In this document: positions 53,643 through 63,500 of the stretch, piece after piece | Layout: each line of letters opens with the position of its first letter | How positions within the stretch are numbered: position 1 is the stretch's first letter | Assembly: GCF_946478805.1 (NCBI RefSeq) | Contig: NZ_CAMLDC010000003.1 | Span: 124,001 to 188,000, forward strand | Direction of reading: 5' to 3' | Source: an uncultured Fluviicola sp. | GTDB lineage: Bacteria; Bacteroidota; Bacteroidia; Flavobacteriales; Crocinitomicaceae | Length of the DNA: 64,000 nucleotides | Made by a program: the position numbers and the translations under genes | Notes under the pieces: model-generated | Seen by the model: only the letters and a program-made list of their open reading frames with translations | The model's database searches: none | What the model was told of the DNA's origin: nothing

Positions 53643-55751
53643 CTATTGAACTTTTTGGACTTTCAACCCTAGTCTGGAATTCTTTCTGCTATAAACGAAA
53701 TAAATTACCAATCCAACACACAACCAGATCACGAATGCAATCCAGTTCCGCAATTCAATCTGACTCATCATGTACAAACAGGAAAGCAAGCCAAGAAGAG
53801 GAATCAAAGATAAATTCCTACGAATAGTCACAATTGTGATAAACAAGGTGAACAGGATAAAAATCCAAGTCGGAATCTTGTGGGCGAAATGAGAGAAACC
53901 ACTATTATACAGTCTTTTTCCCGAGACATCAATTGTTTTCAAAGCCTGTTCAATCGGAATCTTAGGACCTTGTCCGAAGTACTTCTCTAAATCCGAATCC
54001 ATCAATTTGAATCCTTTTTCATCATAACCTTCGAGAAAATGTCTCAGGTGGTCTTTTGTTTTCGGATCCAATTGCGAAACCAATGAATCATTTGATCTGT
54101 TCTTGATTCCTTTCAACGAGGATTGCAAATCGATTTTCGGAGCCTGTTCAAAATAGGCCAATAAATCAGATCCTACAAGCTCCAAGCCCACTTTATCAAC
54201 CAAATCAATTCTTTCTTTCAATTGAGCAGATTCTTTTTCTGACAAGTCAACAATCAGGTCCTTGGTTTCTTTCAATTCGGACTTGTTCGACAAAAAGCCC
54301 ATCAATTCCGTCTTGTATTCGGTAAATCCAAAAATGACTCCTCCTACTACCAGGAATGGCAACACATATTTGCCGTTCACATAAGGAGTCCTGAATTTTC
54401 CTCTTGGAATATCCGTTCTGTTCTGAAGCACTAATACCCCTCCACAAACCAGTACAAAAGCAAACAAGGTACCGATACTGCATAAATCCGTTACCATCGT
54501 CAGATTCATGAATAATGCCGGAACCGCAACCACAAATCCCACCACTACCGTAGCAAAAGATGGAGTTTTGTATTTCGGATGCACCTTGGAGAATTTCTTC
54601 GGTAAAAGGCCGTCTCTACTCATCGACATCCAGATACGAGGCTGTCCCATTTGGAAAACCAATAAAACGGAAGCCATCGCTATTACAGCTGAAACCGCAA
54701 TAATCCCGGACATCCATTTCAAATCTATTTCCCGAAAAACGAAAGCAAGCGGATCTCCGACTGCCAACACCTTGTAATTCACTAACCCGGTCAATATCAA
54801 AGAGATAATCACATACAGAACGGTGCAAATAATGATTGCCCACATCATTCCACGTGGAAGATCCCGTTGGGGATTCTCACATTCCTCAGCTGTGGTAGAA
54901 ATCGCGTCAAACCCAATGTATGCAAAGAAAACCGCTGAAACCCCTTTTAGGATTCCAGAAACCCCGTTCGGTGCAAAAGGACTCCAATTATCCGTATCCA
55001 CATAAAAAATCCCCACTGCGATGACCAAAAGAATGATTGCCAATTTAATAACTACCATCACATTACTCGCATTCCGGCTTTCTTTCATTCCGCGGTAAAC
55101 CAACCACGTGATCAATACAATGATAAACAATGCAGGCAGGTCAAAAATCAGGTGAAACCCAAAAATTGTCGGTGAAGTTTCCCATGCGGTATAAGCAGCT
55201 TGTAAGCCACTGTCCAAGTTCGTGAACTCCTTCCCTCCTTGCATTAAGGCGTTAGCTTCATTGAAGCCATTATGTGCAGTAAGATAATCCGTTTGAATCC
55301 ATTGTGGAAGATGAATATTGATTCCTTCCAGCATTCCGGTAAAATAGTCGCTCCAACTGATAGCGACGGTAATATTTCCGATAGCGTATTCCATGATGAG
55401 CGCCCAACCGATTACCCAAGCAATGATCTCTCCAAATGCGACATACGAATACGTATAAGCAGAACCGGCAACCGGAACCATGGAAGCAAATTCAGCATAT
55501 GCAAAAGCAGCAAATCCGCAGGCAACAGCAGTAAAAAGGAATAAAAAGATAACAGCCGGACCTCCATTGGAACTCGCTTCACCAATGGTTGAGAAAATAC
55601 CGGCTCCAATAATTGCTGCAATTCCAAAAGCCGCCAGATCTCTTACTTTCAAGTGCCTTCCAAGTGCTTCATGTCCATCTGCATGTCCATCTTGAGTAGA
55701 GGCAAGAATATCCTGAACTGTTTTTTTTCGGAAGAGTGAATTTTGTTTCAT
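53643..55751 (-). CDS. APC-family (CAT-type) amino-acid permease with large C-terminal insert
   Basis: With ATG 55751 (MKQNSLFRKKTVQDILAST) the protein is 702 residues; the frame upstream to 55799 adds an unlikely start. The first 470 residues hold about ten helices of the cationic amino-acid transporter type (GIAAIIGAGIFSTIGEAS, SMVPVAGSAYTYSYVAFGE, GFDAISTTAEECENPQRDLP). A charged insert of about 140 residues (about 480-620) then interrupts the helix series before the last three or so membrane helices (about 624-685). The insert contains two copies of a module (SDLLAYFEQAPKIDLQ and SDLEKYFGQGPKIPIE). Normal family length is about 450-550, so the insert is unusual. Substrate probably a cationic or neutral amino acid. 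Confidence 0.9.
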   Translation of the reverse strand: MKQNSLFRKKTVQDILASTQDGHADGHEALGRHLKVRDLAAFGIAAIIGAGIFSTIGEASSNGGPAVIFLFLFTAVACGFAAFAYAEFASMVPVAGSAYTYSYVAFGEIIAWVIGWALIMEYAIGNITVAISWSDYFTGMLEGINIHLPQWIQTDYLTAHNGFNEANALMQGGKEFTNLDSGLQAAYTAWETSPTIFGFHLIFDLPALFIIVLITWLVYRGMKESRNASNVMVVIKLAIILLVIAVGIFYVDTDNWSPFAPNGVSGILKGVSAVFFAYIGFDAISTTAEECENPQRDLPRGMMWAIIICTVLYVIISLILTGLVNYKVLAVGDPLAFVFREIDLKWMSGIIAVSAVIAMASVLLVFQMGQPRIWMSMSRDGLLPKKFSKVHPKYKTPSFATVVVGFVVAVPALFMNLTMVTDLCSIGTLFAFVLVCGGVLVLQNRTDIPRGKFRTPYVNGKYVLPFLVVGGVIFGFTEYKTELMGFLSNKSELKETKDLIVDLSEKESAQLKERIDLVDKVGLELVGSDLLAYFEQAPKIDLQSSLKGIKNRSNDSLVSQLDPKTKDHLRHFLEGYDEKGFKLMDSDLEKYFGQGPKIPIEQALKTIDVSGKRLYNSGFSHFAHKIPTWIFILFTLFITIVTIRRNLSLIPLLGLLSCLYMMSQIELRNWIAFVIWLCVGLVIYFVYSRKNSRLGLKVQKVQ

Positions 55752-56031
55752 AGTATTTCGCAAGGGAAACAAAAGTAAAAAGAAAAAGCATTCAGCCATG
55801 GCTGAGGAAAGACAAAAGATTGCTTTTTAAAGCATTGCATTGAGATAAACATAATTCTTGCTATTCCGTTTATGAGGCCGGATAAATGAACCGATTATTT
55901 ATTCCTATACGTACATAGATTGGCGTTTTCCAATTGTGCACGGATGCTCTAGATTGATAAATATCATTCATATCCACCCGATATTTTATCAGATTCATTA
56001 CTTTTGAGCACAATTACCTAAAAAACTGGTT

Positions 56032-58245
56032 ATGTTAAAAAAAACATTCATACTGACTTTCCTAATATCAATCACATTCCATAGTGGATTATCGGCACAA
56101 GGTAAAACGGATTTCAACCATTACAAGACTTTAACATCAATCGGGTCAATCCCTGAAGACTTCAGTCTTTCCACTTATCAAAAAGTGGATCGGGATATGA
56201 AAGTCGACCGTCCGGAATTAGCAGTCTCATTGAGAAGAAAATTCTACACCGGGATCCATTCAGCGATTGATGAAATCATCCATTCGGAAGTATGTGTGTT
56301 CGGTGACCCGATTTCCATTTATGTAAAAGACATTGCCAAAAACTTGTTGAAGGATGATCCCGAAACATTCAATACACTTCGGTTTTACACGCTGAAATCC
56401 AATGAGACAAATGCATTTTCAACTGACCAGGGAATCATATTCGTAACAACCGGATTGATATCGCAGGTCAGCTCCGAAGCTCAGATTGCTTATGTACTTG
56501 CCCATGAAATTGCGCATTACAAGCGGAAACACGTATTGGAACGATTCAAACAAAAAACCGTTTTAAAAAACGCAAACTATTACGAATTAAGCACTTATAG
56601 TAAAGAGCGTGAATTGGAAGCCGATTCAGATGCAATTGAATTGTACAAAAAGGCAGGATATGACGAGGCTTTGATCGAGCCGACTTTCGACGTTCTGATG
56701 TACTCTTATCTTCCTTTTGATGAAGTGAAAATCCCGGAGAACTTTTTCAATTCAAAGGAGTTTTATGTACCCAATTTTAAATTTCCCAAAGAGGTTTTTG
56801 CAATAACTGCCGAAGAAAACTACAACGACAGCAAGAGTTCGCATCCAAACATTTCAAAACGGAAAAAACAAGTCCTGGATATCCTTGAAAAAGGAACCGG
56901 TTGGTCCGGAAGCCCAAATCTATTAGGAGCAGAACGCTTTACTGAGATCAGAACGATTGCACGTTTCGAATCCATCAGAAACAGTATCCTGGCTTTAGAC
57001 CTTACCAATGCATTGTATTCCGTATTCGTACTGGAAAGAGAATTCCCCAACTCTTCCTATTTAACAACAATGAAAGCGAAAACATGGTTGGCATTGGCAC
57101 AAACAAAATCGGCATCTTTATCCAAACCTTTCGAATCCAAATTGCATAAAGAAGGGGAAATCGCCACCCTTCATGCCATGTTGAAGAAAATGGACAAATT
57201 GGAATTGGCTTCTATCGCATTGAGACAAATTTACGATCTCCGTTCAGCAAATGCTTCAGACTTGGAGATTCAAGCTATTTATGACCGAATGGTTGAAACA
57301 GCAGCAAATACTAAGCAATTTGCATTGGAATCCTTCTCAAAATACGATTACCATCAGGCTGTTGTCAAAAATAAAGCATACAATGATTCAATCGCTAAGA
57401 TTCCTGTTGACAGTTTATCCAAAGTGGAAGCTTCCAAACCAACTGAATCCAAGTATGACAAAATCAAGAAGAAAAGATCGGCAGATGGAAATATCGATGC
57501 CCAGGTTTTCGACTCGACGACTTATTATTTATACGGAATGAATGATATTCTATCGGATAGCAGCTTTGTGAAATCGTTTAAAACTGCTTATGCGAAATCA
57601 CTGGCAGATAAAGACAATACTGCCAATAAGGACAATAAATCAAAATTGATCCCAGCAATTCCAGATCTGAAATCAAAAAGCATCGCCTTGGTTGACCCGG
57701 ATGTGGAGATCGTGGAGTCATCTAAAAAAACCATTAAATTATCCGAATCCATCAAGGAGAATGCTACCGAACTGATTCTAGAAGAATCAGCCGATAACGG
57801 ATATAACCTGAGTACGGACAATGCACCGAATAATCTCACAATTGAAGGAATCAACTCATTCATGTATATCAAATCCGCCCTAAGACAGAACGAAGGGTAT
57901 TCCAAAGTGAACTTTTTCCCTATTGATTATTCAGAATTGGAAACTATGTCCAAAAAATACAGTTCGGACGTGATCATGATTCCTACCATTTTCTATGTCG
58001 ACAATAAAAAAAGTAACCCGATGGAGGTTGCAAGACCCGTATTGGCAACCTGGTATGTTCCACCGATGGCTTTAATCCTTCTTACGGGTAAATTATTGGA
58101 TTCTCAGAAAACGTTGATCAATTTCATTGGTGTTGATCTGAAAAACGGACATGCTGATTATTCCGATGTGTACATGATAAGCGGTAAACCATCGAAAATT
58201 CTGTTAGGATCAAAATTCTACGAAATTTTCAAATCAACTAACTAA
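56032..58245 (+). CDS. Exported M48-family metalloprotease with long C-terminal region
   Basis: The 737-residue protein has a signal peptide (about 1-23, ending GLSAQ) and an M48 peptidase domain (about 60-290) with zinc motif HEIAH (158-162) and the third ligand E196 in ELEADSDAIELY. Unlike HtpX it has no membrane helices and resembles BepA/Oma1-type soluble periplasmic proteases that act on outer-membrane assembly. About 440 further residues follow: a helical repeat-like part and a C-terminal domain with VIMIPTIFYVDNKKSNP and WYVPPMALILLTGK. The next gene, a predicted barrel, starts seven bases after its stop. A TACTTTTG box at 55999-56006 is a possible -7. Confidence 0.9.
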   Translation: MLKKTFILTFLISITFHSGLSAQGKTDFNHYKTLTSIGSIPEDFSLSTYQKVDRDMKVDRPELAVSLRRKFYTGIHSAIDEIIHSEVCVFGDPISIYVKDIAKNLLKDDPETFNTLRFYTLKSNETNAFSTDQGIIFVTTGLISQVSSEAQIAYVLAHEIAHYKRKHVLERFKQKTVLKNANYYELSTYSKERELEADSDAIELYKKAGYDEALIEPTFDVLMYSYLPFDEVKIPENFFNSKEFYVPNFKFPKEVFAITAEENYNDSKSSHPNISKRKKQVLDILEKGTGWSGSPNLLGAERFTEIRTIARFESIRNSILALDLTNALYSVFVLEREFPNSSYLTTMKAKTWLALAQTKSASLSKPFESKLHKEGEIATLHAMLKKMDKLELASIALRQIYDLRSANASDLEIQAIYDRMVETAANTKQFALESFSKYDYHQAVVKNKAYNDSIAKIPVDSLSKVEASKPTESKYDKIKKKRSADGNIDAQVFDSTTYYLYGMNDILSDSSFVKSFKTAYAKSLADKDNTANKDNKSKLIPAIPDLKSKSIALVDPDVEIVESSKKTIKLSESIKENATELILEESADNGYNLSTDNAPNNLTIEGINSFMYIKSALRQNEGYSKVNFFPIDYSELETMSKKYSSDVIMIPTIFYVDNKKSNPMEVARPVLATWYVPPMALILLTGKLLDSQKTLINFIGVDLKNGHADYSDVYMISGKPSKILLGSKFYEIFKSTN

Positions 58246-58251
58246 ATACAT

Positions 58252-59139
58252 ATGTTACGAAATACATTCTTTTTAATTGCAGTATCCCTGTTGAATTCTG
58301 CAAATTCCTTAGCCCAAACGAAAAGTATTCCTGATCCGGTAAAGAAAAAGAACCTGACAACCGGTTTCTATGGAAAACGGTTCATGCTTCAACTTGGCGG
58401 AGGAATGCATCACAATACCCTTTTGAAAATCACGAGTTCAAGTGAGAAAAACTTAAGAAACACGGCGTATTATAGTAGTTATAGAAACAAGATCAAATCG
58501 GATCAGTTCAATTATAGCTTATATGGGAATCTAGGTATTGTTCTTAAGGATCGGATAGCTTTGTCTCTGGATTTCAACTATTACACGGGAAACATTTTCC
58601 TTACAAACGTCGGAGGAAAGGAAAGTTATGATCAATGGGGAAATTACATCTACATTCCCGGATATGATAGCCGTGTGAAGTATACAACCTTACGAATCAT
58701 GCCACGGATCGAAATCGGTTCAGGAGGTTCAAATATGCCAGTTGGTCTTGTCAACGTACTGGGGCTGGGTATTGAGCTTTCCAAGTTAAAATCGGGAACA
58801 TACAAATCCATTTCTGCATATGATTCTTATACCTATTACAATGATTCCATACAAATAAGCAATCAACGACTCAAATTTGATGATGAATTCTCATTCAATC
58901 TGACTTTGATGTACGGTTTAGAATACCGATTAGCGATTTCCAAGAACATTGCCTGGAATTTTGGGGGATACGTCCACCTGAACGTTCCAATTCAAGAATT
59001 AATCGCAGATAATCTGTTAGGAATAAGTAATAATTCCTATAACTCCAACGATCACAATGAGGAATACAAACTTCAAATGTCGCGCTATCGCCTGCAAAAT
59101 TTATTCAGCCTACGCACCGGCCTGGTCATTATGCTGTAA
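58252..59139 (+). CDS. Predicted outer-membrane beta-barrel protein, partner of M48 protease
   Basis: The 295-residue protein has a signal peptide (about 1-22, ending SLAQ) and alternating-residue strands (FNYSLYGNLGIVLKDRIALS, LDFNYYTGNIFL, LTLMYGLEYRLAISKNIAWN) ending in hydrophobic LRTGLVIML. It fits a small outer-membrane barrel. I do not recognise a named family. It is seven bases downstream of the M48 gene, so the two are an operon; a barrel as the protease's substrate or partner is a reasonable guess. A hairpin terminator follows directly. Confidence 0.75.
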   Translation: MLRNTFFLIAVSLLNSANSLAQTKSIPDPVKKKNLTTGFYGKRFMLQLGGGMHHNTLLKITSSSEKNLRNTAYYSSYRNKIKSDQFNYSLYGNLGIVLKDRIALSLDFNYYTGNIFLTNVGGKESYDQWGNYIYIPGYDSRVKYTTLRIMPRIEIGSGGSNMPVGLVNVLGLGIELSKLKSGTYKSISAYDSYTYYNDSIQISNQRLKFDDEFSFNLTLMYGLEYRLAISKNIAWNFGGYVHLNVPIQELIADNLLGISNNSYNSNDHNEEYKLQMSRYRLQNLFSLRTGLVIML

Positions 59140-59140
59140 T

Positions 59141-59170
59141 TTGGAAAAATAATGATTTTCCAACCTTTTT
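59141..59170 (+). terminator. Hairpin terminator after the M48/barrel operon
   Basis: TTGGAAAA (59141-59148) pairs with TTTTCCAA (59156-59163) around a seven-base loop, followed by CCTTTTTG. Eight perfect pairs and a T run, right after the stop of the barrel gene. Confidence 0.7.
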
Positions 59171-59266
59171 GTTAAAAATGTATTCAATAAGTAAACAAAC
59201 GTTACCATTTAAATAAAAATAGAATCGGTAAACTTGTAAAATTGTAATTTAGAAAAAAAATAAACT

Positions 59267-60301
59267 ATGAAATTAAATTTACTCTTAGCTACTAGCTTAA
59301 TTACAGGAGCTGCTTTCGGTCAGTTCACACAATCAAATGAACCGGTGATCGGTACAAGTATGACTATGTACCTTTTGGATTCAAATGCAACAAATTATTC
59401 TGCGGTAACTGGAACAGGTGTTACATGGGATTATAGCACAACTCCGGGAATCTCCGGTGAGACAAAAGTTGTTTCAGTTCAAACAGCTGCTTCCTCCACG
59501 TACAGTGCGGATTATCCTTCCTCAACTTGGGCGGTGGATATTGCAGGATTCATGACTTCTTATTATACCTCTTCTGCCTCTTCCAGAATCTCGCAAGGAT
59601 TTGTATTCGACGGTGGAGCTTTAGCTGGTACGGTTAAAGTTGTTTTTTCAGGTGGTACGGATGATGCACTAATCATGAACTATCCGTTTGCAATTACCAA
59701 TACTCAAACAGATGCTTTTGCTGGAAATGCAATTACCGGATCTTTCGGAACATTATCAACTACAGGAACAGTTACAACAACTGTTGATGGACAAGGGACT
59801 TTAAAATTGAACGCTGCTACAACAATTGCAAACGTTACACGTTTTAAATTGGCTGATCAGGCAACTGCAGTGATTCCTATCCCTACATTTGGAAATGTTT
59901 TGATGGAACGTACTCAATATGAATACTACGATATGACAAATCCTTATCTTCCGCTACTAGTTCACTCTACATTGACAATTACAATCGGAACAGGAGGCGC
60001 ACCAACTACACAACATATTGTTTTGAGCAGTGTTGTTCCAGATGAATACTTAAGTGTATCTGAAAATAATCAAGCTACATTCGGTTTATACCCGAACCCT
60101 GCAAATGAGTCAGTTGTTATCTCCGGTTTAGCTGGAAACGAAACGATTTCAATTGTTGATATGGCTGGAAGAACTGTAATGACAACTCAAAATTCAGGGA
60201 CTTCCCAAACATTGAATGTTTCTGATTTCAACGCTGGTGTTTACAATGTAGTTGTAATTGCTAACGGAATCAAAACAATTAAAAAATTGACTATCAACTA
60301 A
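59267..60301 (+). CDS. T9SS type A cargo protein
   Basis: The 344-residue exported protein has a signal peptide (about 1-19, ending AAFGQ), a Ser/Thr-rich beta region (about 22-260: SMTMYLLDSNATNYSAVTG, SGGTDDALIMNYPFAITNTQ) and a C-terminal type A sorting domain (FGLYPNPANESVVISGL, VDMAGRTVMTTQNSG, NVVVIANGIKTIKKLTIN). No catalytic motif. Its high Thr/Ser content and lack of Cys suggest a surface or secreted structural protein. Single gene ending at a strong terminator. Function unknown. Confidence 0.88.
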   Translation: MKLNLLLATSLITGAAFGQFTQSNEPVIGTSMTMYLLDSNATNYSAVTGTGVTWDYSTTPGISGETKVVSVQTAASSTYSADYPSSTWAVDIAGFMTSYYTSSASSRISQGFVFDGGALAGTVKVVFSGGTDDALIMNYPFAITNTQTDAFAGNAITGSFGTLSTTGTVTTTVDGQGTLKLNAATTIANVTRFKLADQATAVIPIPTFGNVLMERTQYEYYDMTNPYLPLLVHSTLTITIGTGGAPTTQHIVLSSVVPDEYLSVSENNQATFGLYPNPANESVVISGLAGNETISIVDMAGRTVMTTQNSGTSQTLNVSDFNAGVYNVVVIANGIKTIKKLTIN

Positions 60302-60322
60302 GAATAGTCAACTCGATACTTC

Positions 60323-60370
60323 AAAAATCCCGAAGCAGATGTTAACCCATCGCTTCGGGATTTTTTTTTT
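60323..60370 (+). terminator. Strong hairpin terminator
   Basis: AAAAATCCCGAAGC (60323-60336) pairs with GCTTCGGGATTTTT (60352-60365), a 14-base perfect stem with a 15-base loop, followed by a run of T. It ends the type A cargo gene. Confidence 0.9.
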
Positions 60371-60508
60371 TGCTTTCCAAGGAATGTTTTCTTTTTTACT
60401 TTTAAATCCATAAATTAGCCACCAATAGTTTGAAAGACAATTACTATTACTACAATTGAGGTATTTGAGGTTTGGAATTTATTTTCATCCTTTGTACCAA
60501 CTACTCAG

Positions 60509-63500
60509 ATGAAAATGAAGCTCTCTCTTCTTCTTCTTACATTGTACTTGCTGGTTCAAACTGATTTGTTTGCACAATGCAATGCAGATGCAGGTCCTGA
60601 TTCAACAGTTTGTACCGGTGCCTCCATTCAATTGGGAGGAATACCGGCAGGAACCGGCGCCGGGACATTATCCTATTCCTGGTCTCCTGCAACCGGACTT
60701 TCCTGTACAAATTGCCCCAATCCAACTCTCACAGCAACTGCGAATCAGACTTATACACTTACTGTCAGTTCATCTTTAGGTTGCACGGACAATAACAATG
60801 TAACTATTTCTGTTGTCCCACCTCCAACCGCCTCATTTAACCTGGTTGGAAACAACGGTTGCTCAAACATTCCGATTCAATTCACCAATACCTCATCAGG
60901 AATCGGACTAACTTATTCCTGGAACTTCGGCGAACCGGGTTCCGGCAGTCAAAATACAAGCAACCTAGTCAATCCGATCCATCAATACAATGCTATTGGA
61001 GCAGGTTCACAAAATTATACAGTTACACTAGTGGTTACCAACTCAAGCGGATGTACGGCTAGTTTCAGTCAAACGGTCACTGTCAACGCACTTCCAAATC
61101 CGGCTTTGATCGATCCGATAGCCGGAATGAGAAACTGCGACGGTTCAAACTTCGCACTGACTGTTTTTGATGCTTCATCCACTACATCGATATCGAACTA
61201 TACCATTCAATGGGGAGATGGGTCTCCCGATTTCAATTCAGGTACTTTTCCGGGATCAGGGGTTGCACATAACTATACAACAGCAGAGATTTTCACTCTA
61301 AACTACGCCGTAACCGGAAATAACGGCTGTGTCCAAACGGTTTCATACAACATTGCAAACATTACCAATCCTGCAATCGGTGCAGCAAATCCCGGAGCAA
61401 CAACCGGTTGTGGACCTATCACTCTTTGTTTTCCTTTAAGTAACTATTCCTCCAATCACCCTACAACTTTTTATGTGGTCGACTATGGTGACGGATCTCC
61501 GAAGGATACACTTTCCCACCCACCACCGGCAACGATTTGCCATACTTACTCTACATCTTCATGCGGGCAAGCAGGAAATCAATTCGTATTTAAGATCAAG
61601 GCAATCAATTTATGTGACAGCAGTGAGGCATCTATTTCACCTATCCGTGTTTATACAGGTCCTGTGGCTAATTTCAATCCTGCTGCAGTAAACAATTGTG
61701 TCGGTTCACCTGTTTTATTCCTGAACACGACACAGGCCGGATTCAATAGTGCCTGTAGTTCCAGCACATTGTTCCAATGGAATTTTGGTGATGGGCAAAC
61801 CTTGACAACTGCAACGGCTACGAATCCAACACATATTTACTCGGCTCCGGGAACATATACGGTCACACTGACGACTACAAACAGCTGTAGCGTGAATGTT
61901 ATCACACGAACAGTCTGTATTGAGAATCCTCCAACCCCTTCGTTTACAGTTACACCAACAACTGCATGCATCCCATTCATTGCACAAGTGACAGATGCAT
62001 CAAATTTGACAAACACCTGTAATGTAACCCGGGTTTGGACTGTTCTTTTCAACGGAAGTCCATGCCTACCGTCTTCAGGAACCTTTTCATTCGTCGGTGG
62101 AACAACAGCTTCGTCTGTCAATCCCCAGATTCAATTTACGCAACCCGGAAATTATACCATCCGACTAACGCTTACCAATTCCTGTGGTTCTTTCATTGCA
62201 AACCAAGCAATTGTCGCTCAAAAACCACCGCAAGTTACAATCAACACGGTGCCAAGTGTCTGCGCTGGATTAAGTGTCAGTCCGACTGCCGTTGTCAATG
62301 ATTGTCTGGAACCCTCCGATTCGTATTCCTGGTCATTTACCGGTGGATCACCCACAAATGCAACAACACTCATTCCGGGATCGGTTTCTTATCCGGCAGC
62401 CGGTACTTTCCCAATCTCTCTTGCTGTAACGAATGCCTGTGGAACGACAACCGCCAATACTTCGGTAATCATTCGACCGATTCCTCCATCACTTAACCCA
62501 CAAGTCAATAGTCCGGTATGTGCTGGCGGTACGGCAAATTTCACATCTGATGCCTCTGCTTCAACAACTTATTCCTGGTCCGGACCGAATTCATTCACCA
62601 GTAACCAACAAAATTTTAATCTAACGAATGTTACGACCGCCCAAGCAGGAACATATACTGTCTTTGGTACATTAGCCGGCTGCACCGGTCCCAGTTCATC
62701 CGTCACCTTGGTAGTGAACCCGATTCCGGTAATTACAGTAACACCTCCGAATGCAACAATCTGCAACGGTCAATCTGTTTCTTTAACTGCTTCGGGAGCG
62801 ACTAACTACACCTGGAGTCCTGCAACAGGATTGTCAGCAACAAATACGGCTACTGTAACAGCAAATCCAACCACGACCCAAACGTATACGATCGTCGGAT
62901 CCAATGGAACCTGTTCCGGTTCTACGACCGCATTAATCGCAGTGAATCCATTACCTCTTGTAAACGCCGGGCCGGATGCGACACTTTGTAATCAGCCGAT
63001 TCCGTTTACATTGACTCCTGTTCCAAATGGTGGAACCTGGACAGGACCAAATGTGACTTCCGGAGGAATATTCACCCCGAATGGAACAGGAACATTCTCC
63101 TTGGTGTACGCATTCACCAATGGAAACGGATGTACTAACACAGATACTGTCTTAGTAACCATTGTCAATCCGACACCCGCTTCTGCAGGACCCGATTCAA
63201 CCACTTGCTTCGGTTCAGCTCCGATTACATTAACCGGGACTCCAACCGGTGGAACCTGGTCAGGAACAAGTATTACAGCTGGCGGCGTATTCACTCCGAA
63301 TATCGCCGGAACCCATTTATTGGTTTATACTTTCGGAACAGGAACCTGTTTGTCGAGAGACACCATGAGCATGACAGTGAATCCACTCCCAATTGTTGAT
63401 GCCGGTCCGAATTTTTCTGTTTGTATCGATGCAGGAATACAAAACCTGAATGGAACTCCTTCAGGTGGAACCTGGTCGGGAATTGGGATTACAAACCCGA

